A DNA stretch of 12,791 bases from Teratosphaeria epicoccoides (Eukaryota > Ascomycota > Dothideomycetes > Mycosphaerellales > Teratosphaeriaceae). Shown here in pieces: positions 8,601 to 12,791 of the stretch. Where the stretch lies: contig JADDMT010000311.1 in NCBI GenBank assembly GCA_021401465.1, forward strand, positions 1-12,791, given 5' to 3'. Under the pieces are notes generated by a model, which was not told the origin of the DNA, made no database searches, and worked only from the letters and a program-made list of their open reading frames with translations. Both the position numbers and the translations under genes were made by a program. Positions within the stretch are counted from its first letter, which is position 1, and every line of letters starts with the position of its first letter.

Positions 8601-10593
8601 GGTAGTCTCGAAGTGTTTTAAGCTACGATTCCGACATAGGGTATAGAGGTCGATACGGAGGATTGTAACCCTCCTTAAGGTTAATCGCATGTTCCGCGTC
8701 TAGGGCCCAGGCATAGGCCGGAGCCTCTACGTCGAAAATATCGGCGTATTCCTCTAACTTAGGCAGAAGGGTAACGTCTTCCTTGACGTTCTGTATGTAG
8801 ACTACATACATGCATTAGACCTTCTTTATGTCCTTATAGAAGCTATGTGCGTCACGTATCTGCACCGCAGGAACTTTGCCTATAGAGCCGTAGAACTAGT
8901 TGTTAGTAGCTCTATTAACAACAACTCCCTGCTTGTAGCGCTAAGGGCGGCCGAGTAGGAGCTCCTTATTAGGGACGTCTTTAGCGTAGAAGACTTCGTT
9001 AGTCTCGCGTACTTCTCCTCAGGAGTCCGCGAGTTAGAGGCGCATGTTATACGCGCCTTGAGCCGCTACGCCTTCGCCCTAAAAGGACTTCATAGTAGGC
9101 AGCAGGGCTCCTAGGATCGGCTTTAAACCGAGCCGTACGACTACCCTCTAGGGTATTACGTTAACCTCCGTAAGGTCATCTAACATATAGTCTACTAGCT
9201 TAAGCGAGCCATTCACTCGGACCGCACTAGATAGGCACTAGGCAGGCCACGAGTCTACACTATTAGTGACAGACAGCTTAGATACCCGTAGTAGCCATTC
9301 GGTTATCTCGGGCTTGTCCTTCTTTCGCCTCCCCTCTAGGGAGGTTTCGGACACCTTGCTTACCTTCTTCCTATTACTTCGTTTAGGACAGCGAGCCGCC
9401 TAGTAGTCTCTCGCTCTACAGATGTAGTAGCTACTCGGAGGCTTCTCGCTACTATCTTTTAGCTTAGAGGGCTTACTCCTCCGGAATAAACTACCGCGTT
9501 AGGCGTGACCCCTAGGGCGCTTGTAATAGCGGCCCTTTAGTAGGTCCTTAGGGCTTAGACGCTTATTGTCCTTGCTACCTGATTTTCCATTTCGCTTTAA
9601 GGTGATCTCTATACGTGTCGCAAGGGACACAAGGTCTTGCCAAGTTGTCGGAAGTTCATGAAAAGTCATGATTATATTCTGAAGATTGTCATCAAGTTTG
9701 ACGAGTAAGTGCCGCACGCGTTACGTCTTAGTATAGGGTAGCATCTGTCCCTTGAGCGTAGCGAGGTAGGTAGCGAAGCTAGAGGTTGTTTGTCCCTTCC
9801 CCTACTTAGCCTTCTTGTACTCGACAGACATAGTAAGGGCGTAATTCCCTAGATCCTTGACCTAGTCGACATAGAACTAGCGAAAGTCCGCCTACATATA
9901 CGTTCTGTCATAGACCTGCATAAGGTCATACCGCTCATGCTAATTGTTACGAGGTTCCTTATCCTCTTTGAGCTACATTACACTAAAGGCGACTTGTTTG
10001 CCCTCTATAGAATATCCACGTAGGTTAAGCATGAAAACTGCCTTACATGCCTACAAGAAAGTTCGAGCCTCCTTCAAGGTGTCTCCCTTAAACGGCTTTA
10101 GGTTGTATGCGTTGCGACTACCTCCTAGTTAGCCTACTATGGCCCCGAATTTAGGCACTAGGTTCGCAGGCACACGCAGAGGGTCTGCGCCTCCTAGTAA
10201 GTTGTCTTCGCAGGTCCCTAGTATGAAATCTCGCTAGATTTCTTCGTCTGCTAGTTTATTAGTACTACTTATAGCGACGTCTTCGTCGTCCTCGCTGTTG
10301 TCGCTACTAGAAGCAGTGCGGCTCTAGCTCTAGTTCATAAGGCGGTTCCCGACCTAATTAACAATCATGGCTACAAGGGCTAGGTTAATAGTCAGGGTTA
10401 GCTGCGGTCCCTATGCGGGGGGTCTATTGCCTTATCCGCCGCGTAATTAGCCTCTAGCGGAACTGTCGCTCGATGTAGTGTCACTCGTAGGGGGTACTTC
10501 TACGGGCTAGTTACTTAGGCTAGCTTCGCTATTACAGGCGCTCGGGATAGTACTCGCTACGCGTTAGTTACGAGTTCGTAGTACTCTAGACAT
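5629..10593 (-). pseudogene. Element E gag-pol, one fused frame, RIP-inactivated
   Basis: 1654 codons run in one minus-strand phase from the ATG at 10593 to the TGA at 5629, with dozens of internal stops but no frameshift, so gag and pol were a single polyprotein. In order: gag; a CCHC knuckle at residues about 389-402 (9429-9388), where the first Cys and the His are now Tyr; protease-like DDLTEVNVI at about 472; reverse transcriptase with YVVYLDDILVYS (YLDD at 797-800); RNase H (about 945-1070), where the catalytic Asp near 952 reads Asn; integrase with its HHCC module (His 1218 to Cys at 6822), Asp 1288, Asp 1352 and Lys 1388 in place of Glu (35 spacing); a GPF module at about 1526; and a chromodomain at about 1582-1630 containing YLVK-stop-KGY, the stop replacing Trp. 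The order RT-RNaseH-IN-chromodomain defines a chromovirus. The protein copies the element RNA and inserts the cDNA; this copy cannot. Confidence 0.94.
9388..9429 (-). other. Gag CCHC zinc knuckle with two ligands mutated to Tyr
   Basis: The spacing of a retroviral zinc knuckle, C-x2-C-x4-H-x4-C, is present, but codon 1 (9429-9427) and the His codon (9405-9403) both read TAC. TGC to TAC and CAC to TAC are both single RIP-type changes. The following codon, normally aromatic, is TAG, as expected from TGG. The remaining Cys codons (9420 and 9390) are TGT. Confidence 0.7.
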
Positions 10594-10642
10594 ATTATAG
10601 TATTCTCTGCTAGACTGCAAAGCAGGGGGGAGAAAGCAGAAC
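10594..10642 (-). other. 49-nt leader of element E with a candidate self-priming site
   Basis: There is no TGG-initiated tRNA primer site after the 5' LTR. Instead, one base past the LTR, the minus strand reads TTCTGCTT (10641-10634). It is complementary to AAGCAGAA (10740-10733, minus strand), which begins 30 nt after the start of the LTR TATA-like box. This matches the layout of the self-primed Tf1/sushi lineage, where the 5' end of the transcript folds onto the primer site. Confidence 0.6.
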
Positions 10643-11002
10643 TAATATAGATGTATATGCTATATGATATAGAAATATCTCGTAGTATGACAGAGTAATC
10701 CGACCTTTTAGTAGGTACAAGATAGCGCTACTTTCTGCTTATTACAGAGGTAGCGCTAAGGGTACTTATAACCCCTGACGCTCCTTAATTAGGGAAAGCA
10801 TGTCCGAGCCTAACCCTGTAGGGGTACTGTAGGGTCAGCGATGTAGGGGCGTCCTACGTCGACAACTAATCCCTCTTAGACGACATACAAGCTAACGTAT
10901 GTACGAAGGACCCCCTTGCTATATGTAGTAGGGTCACTACATGCTAAGGGCAGGCATTAGAACCCATGCGGTTCTAATGGCCCCCTAGTATCAACCGTAT
11001 TA
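10643..11002 (-). repeat. 5' LTR of element E (360 bp)
   Basis: It matches the left LTR (2835-3194) over its full length without gaps. On the minus strand it now begins TAATACGG (from TGATACGG) and ends CTATATTA. TATAAG lies at 10770-10765; the predicted RNA start is near 10740, giving U3 about 262 nt and R plus U5 about 98 nt. Perfect inverted repeats: CATTAGAACC/GGTTCTAATG (10955-10979), ATGTAGT/ACTACAT (10923-10942) and TAGCGCTAC/GTAGCGCTA (10723-10758). The last encloses the predicted start site in its loop. Confidence 0.93.
10765..10770 (-). promoter_or_regulatory. TATA-like box in the 5' LTR of element E
   Basis: TATAAG on the minus strand lies 30 nt upstream of AAGCAGAA, the proposed first bases of the genomic RNA. 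The same hexamer survives in the 3' LTR at 2957-2962. Confidence 0.55.
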
Positions 11003-11007
11003 GTAGG
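11003..11007. repeat. Target site duplication of element E, right copy
   Basis: GTAGG is identical to 2830-2834. It marks the exact join between E and the interrupted element C. Confidence 0.9.
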
Positions 11008-12355
11008 CGGCTCTAGCTACAAGCATGCTTGGCTTTCGCGCCCCGCCTAGGGCTAAAATATAGGTAGCCTGTAATACCGTTTCCCCTAGGCTTACTTTCC
11101 CCTTTGTCCTCTACCTAATCTCTTCTTGCCTCTCTCCTACACTAGGTATGCTTCGATTAGGTCCTTCGCGCCCTTGTAGTTAGCTTTATCAACCTAGATG
11201 TTATAGTCCTCTAGCTAATCCTTCTACTACACTAGGTATTAGCGTATACTACTATGTACCCTTATACCCCTAATAGCCTTAACCTTATACTCGCTACCCT
11301 CTTTAGCGAGAGGCATAGGGTAGGTAGGCTCTTTACCCGCTCGGCCCTTCTAGGGCTTAAGTAGCAAGACATAGAAAACATTGTAGATCTAGTACTAGGA
11401 GGGCAGTACTAGGCAATAAGCCTAATTGCCTATTATGTCTAGCACGCAGAATAGTCCGACAAATTAGGCTGCTATCTTCTTCTTTAGCACTAGTAGTCGC
11501 AAGTTATTAGTTGACAACAGCACTATATCTCCTACAGAGTAAGCTTGGCGCTTATGCCGCGTGTCATAGTACTCTACCTGCTAGTTTACTGTTTGTCGCT
11601 AATTTTCTTTAAGCCTTTTAGTTACGTTACGTAACTAATACGCGCGCTCTATAGCAGCTAGTACCCTTCCTTTAGCAGACTCGTCTCAAGGCGCTAATGT
11701 CAGGGAAGGCTAGAATCCTAATACTACCTAGAAAGGCGACATGCTAGTAGCCGCATTGTTGCATACGTTGCTTGCATATTTAGCTTGTAGTAACAACCTA
11801 GCCTAGTCATTTTGTTCCTCATTGTAGTAATAACGGAGGTATTATTCTAGAGTCTAGTTTGCTCGCTTAGTCTAGCTATTAGTTTGCGGATGAAAGGCTA
11901 TGCTAAGCTTATGCTTTAGTTACGCTTCGCATGTAAAGTTACTCTAGTATTAGCTAGTAAAGACACTACTACGATCTAAGAGTACTCCTTCTAGCATGCT
12001 AAAACGACATACGACTTCGCGTACTATAAGGTTTACTAGTTCTACACTAGTACATGTCTTATTAGTTAGGACAAAGATTACTATCTTAGAGAACCTATTA
12101 ATAATTACTAGGATAGTATTATACACGTATCCGAAGAGCTTACTTAGAGGCAGATCTATGATAAAGTCTATAGTAATCTCTTACTACAGCCTATTAGGTA
12201 GGGGCAAGGCATACGCCTTACTATATCCGCGATAGCGCTTGCTCTTTATTATCTAGCACATGTAGCAGGTTTAGACGTATTCGTTAACCTCCTTTGTAAT
12301 ATCTAGCTACTAGTACTTTTGCAACAACAAGGTAAGGGTATAGTCTCTCCTAAAG
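11008..12355 (-). mobile_element. Element C: main fragment, Ty3/gypsy chromovirus 3' pol
   Basis: This is the oldest layer seen here. It is bounded on the right by the inverted A-family LTR (B), which cut C in the integrase N-terminal zinc module, and on the left by E. The rest of its 3' end is at 2639-2834. Its coding sequence differs from both A and E, so it is a third family. No LTR of C is in the window. Confidence 0.88.
11092..12354 (-). pseudogene. Element C pol fragment: integrase and chromodomain, RIP-inactivated
   Basis: A minus-strand frame with no indel runs from the LTR B junction to the TAA at 11094-11092. It starts just before the conserved aromatic-Trp-Trp segment of the integrase HHCC module (stops replace the Trp codons). 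The Cys pair of that module follows (12267 and 12258), then Asp at 12168 and Asp at 11976. The catalytic Glu position at 11868 reads Lys; it follows the second Asp with exactly 35 intervening codons. A GLF motif replaces the usual GPF/GPY. The chromodomain lies at about 11300-11180. Dense TAG/TAA stops fall at Gln and Trp positions; one TGA fits an Arg codon. The C-terminal limit is uncertain because the last stops may be RIP products. The His pair of the zinc module and all upstream domains are missing, cut off by LTR B. Confidence 0.9.
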
Positions 12356-12791
12356 TGTCATAAGGGTAGGTGCCGATAGCAGGAAGGTGACTAGGTGTTA
12401 GACTCGGGAGCTGTGAAGAATATCGACAATGGCAGTTGACCTTGTAACTGACTCTCCTCTAAGCAAGAGAGGATTAAATTGAGATTAAGCACGAAGCTCC
12501 TAACTGCCTGTCCTAAAGCTACCCCTATATACTAGAGAGCGACAGAGCAGCTCTGTTAGATCTGTCGATAGACCCGACAGATCCATGTCTATAGATCTGT
12601 AGACTAACCCTACAGATCTAAGGGTCTATCATCACGTGACAGATCCCTTCTTCCTTGCAAGCCCATAGATCTGTAGACTAACCCTACAGATCCGGGGATC
12701 TGTCCTCACGTGACAGATCCTTTCTTCTATGACTATGCCTATGACTCATAGTACTCCTATGATAGTACTATGACTCATAGCACTTAGGACC
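12356..12791 (-). repeat. LTR B: inverted A-family LTR, truncated by window edge
   Basis: This is the reverse complement of LTR A positions 2203-2638, without gaps. On the minus strand its 3' end ATGACA is at 12356 and the flanking five bases are CTTTA (12355-12351). The remaining 54 bp of its 5' end lie beyond the window. Element C pol follows immediately instead of gag, so it is either a solo LTR or the 3' LTR of a minus-strand element extending rightward. CACGTG is at 12633-12638 and 12707-12712, and TATATA at 12526-12531. Confidence 0.92.

Larger units (their letters stand above)
2835..11002 (-). mobile_element. Element E: complete Ty3/gypsy chromovirus with antisense accessory gene, 8168 bp
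   Basis: This is a structurally complete LTR retrotransposon on the minus strand. From right to left it has: a 5' LTR (10643-11002), a 49-nt leader, a single gag-pol frame (10593-5629), a plus-strand gene (3917-5488), about 720 bp of non-coding sequence, a polypurine tract (3195-3208) and a 3' LTR (2835-3194). A perfect GTAGG target duplication flanks it. It sits in the region downstream of pol in element C. Every frame is RIP-mutated, so the copy is dead. The absence of indels suggests that mutation happened by RIP and not by slow decay. Confidence 0.95.

Noticed and set aside
10594..10642. Classical tRNA primer binding site for element E
   Set aside because: No TGG, or RIP-altered TAG, stands within the first bases after the LTR; a TAGCAGAG lies some 30 nt downstream, too far for a normal site.
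1..12791. Use of TAG as a sense codon (alternative genetic code)
   Set aside because: TAG replaces both conserved Trp (for example the chromodomain KWKGY-type Trp) and conserved Gln. A reassigned codon would stand for one amino acid. RIP explains both, as well as the TAA and TGA cases.
1..12791. Host genes, tRNA, rRNA or CRISPR arrays
   Set aside because: Every coding phase I can support is assigned to retroelements, and I see no cloverleaf-type, rRNA-like or regularly spaced repeat sequence.

Overview
The window looks like a transposon graveyard from a filamentous ascomycete (Pezizomycotina) that has repeat-induced point mutation (RIP). I see no host gene. Essentially all of it is Ty3/gypsy chromodomain retrotransposons (chromoviruses). 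Their reading frames are still collinear, without indels that I can find, but carry many internal stops. The stops are mostly TAG, with some TAA and a few TGA, and sit where the family has Gln, Trp or Arg. That is what C-to-T change on either strand gives (CAG/CAA to TAG/TAA, TGG to TAG, CGA to TGA), mainly at CpA/TpG and less at CpG. These names are local: A, B, C, E.

Layout. (1) 1-2638, + strand: the 3' part of element A, with integrase and chromodomain (3-1454), a convergent minus-strand small zinc-cluster gene (1518-1958), a polypurine tract and a 490-bp LTR (2149-2638). (2) 2639-2834: a scrap of the 3' end of element C. (3) 2835-11002, minus strand: element E, complete at 8168 bp, with two 360-bp LTRs and a perfect 5-bp target duplication GTAGG (2830-2834 and 11003-11007). 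It holds one fused gag-pol frame (10593 down to 5629) and, between pol and the 3' LTR, a 523-codon plus-strand gene (3917-5488) with its own TATA box (3829-3836). (4) 11008-12354, minus strand: the integrase-chromodomain part of element C, which E split. (5) 12356-12791: an LTR of the A family in inverted orientation (B), inserted in the integrase zinc-binding region of C and running off the window.

How it fits together. C was there first. Two A-family LTRs, facing tail to tail, landed in C, and E landed in C between them. The most notable signal is that A and E (and possibly C) each carry an extra gene on the opposite strand, converging on the end of pol. In A it is a Zn(II)2Cys6-like plus coiled-coil protein. 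In E it is a larger Cys-containing protein with an acidic patch and a bipartite-type nuclear signal. E also appears to be self-priming: the eight bases about 30 nt after its LTR TATA box are complementary to eight bases one nucleotide past the end of the 5' LTR.

All readings were made by eye without alignment or database tools. Domain calls rest on recognised motifs. The functions of the antisense genes are unknown to me.
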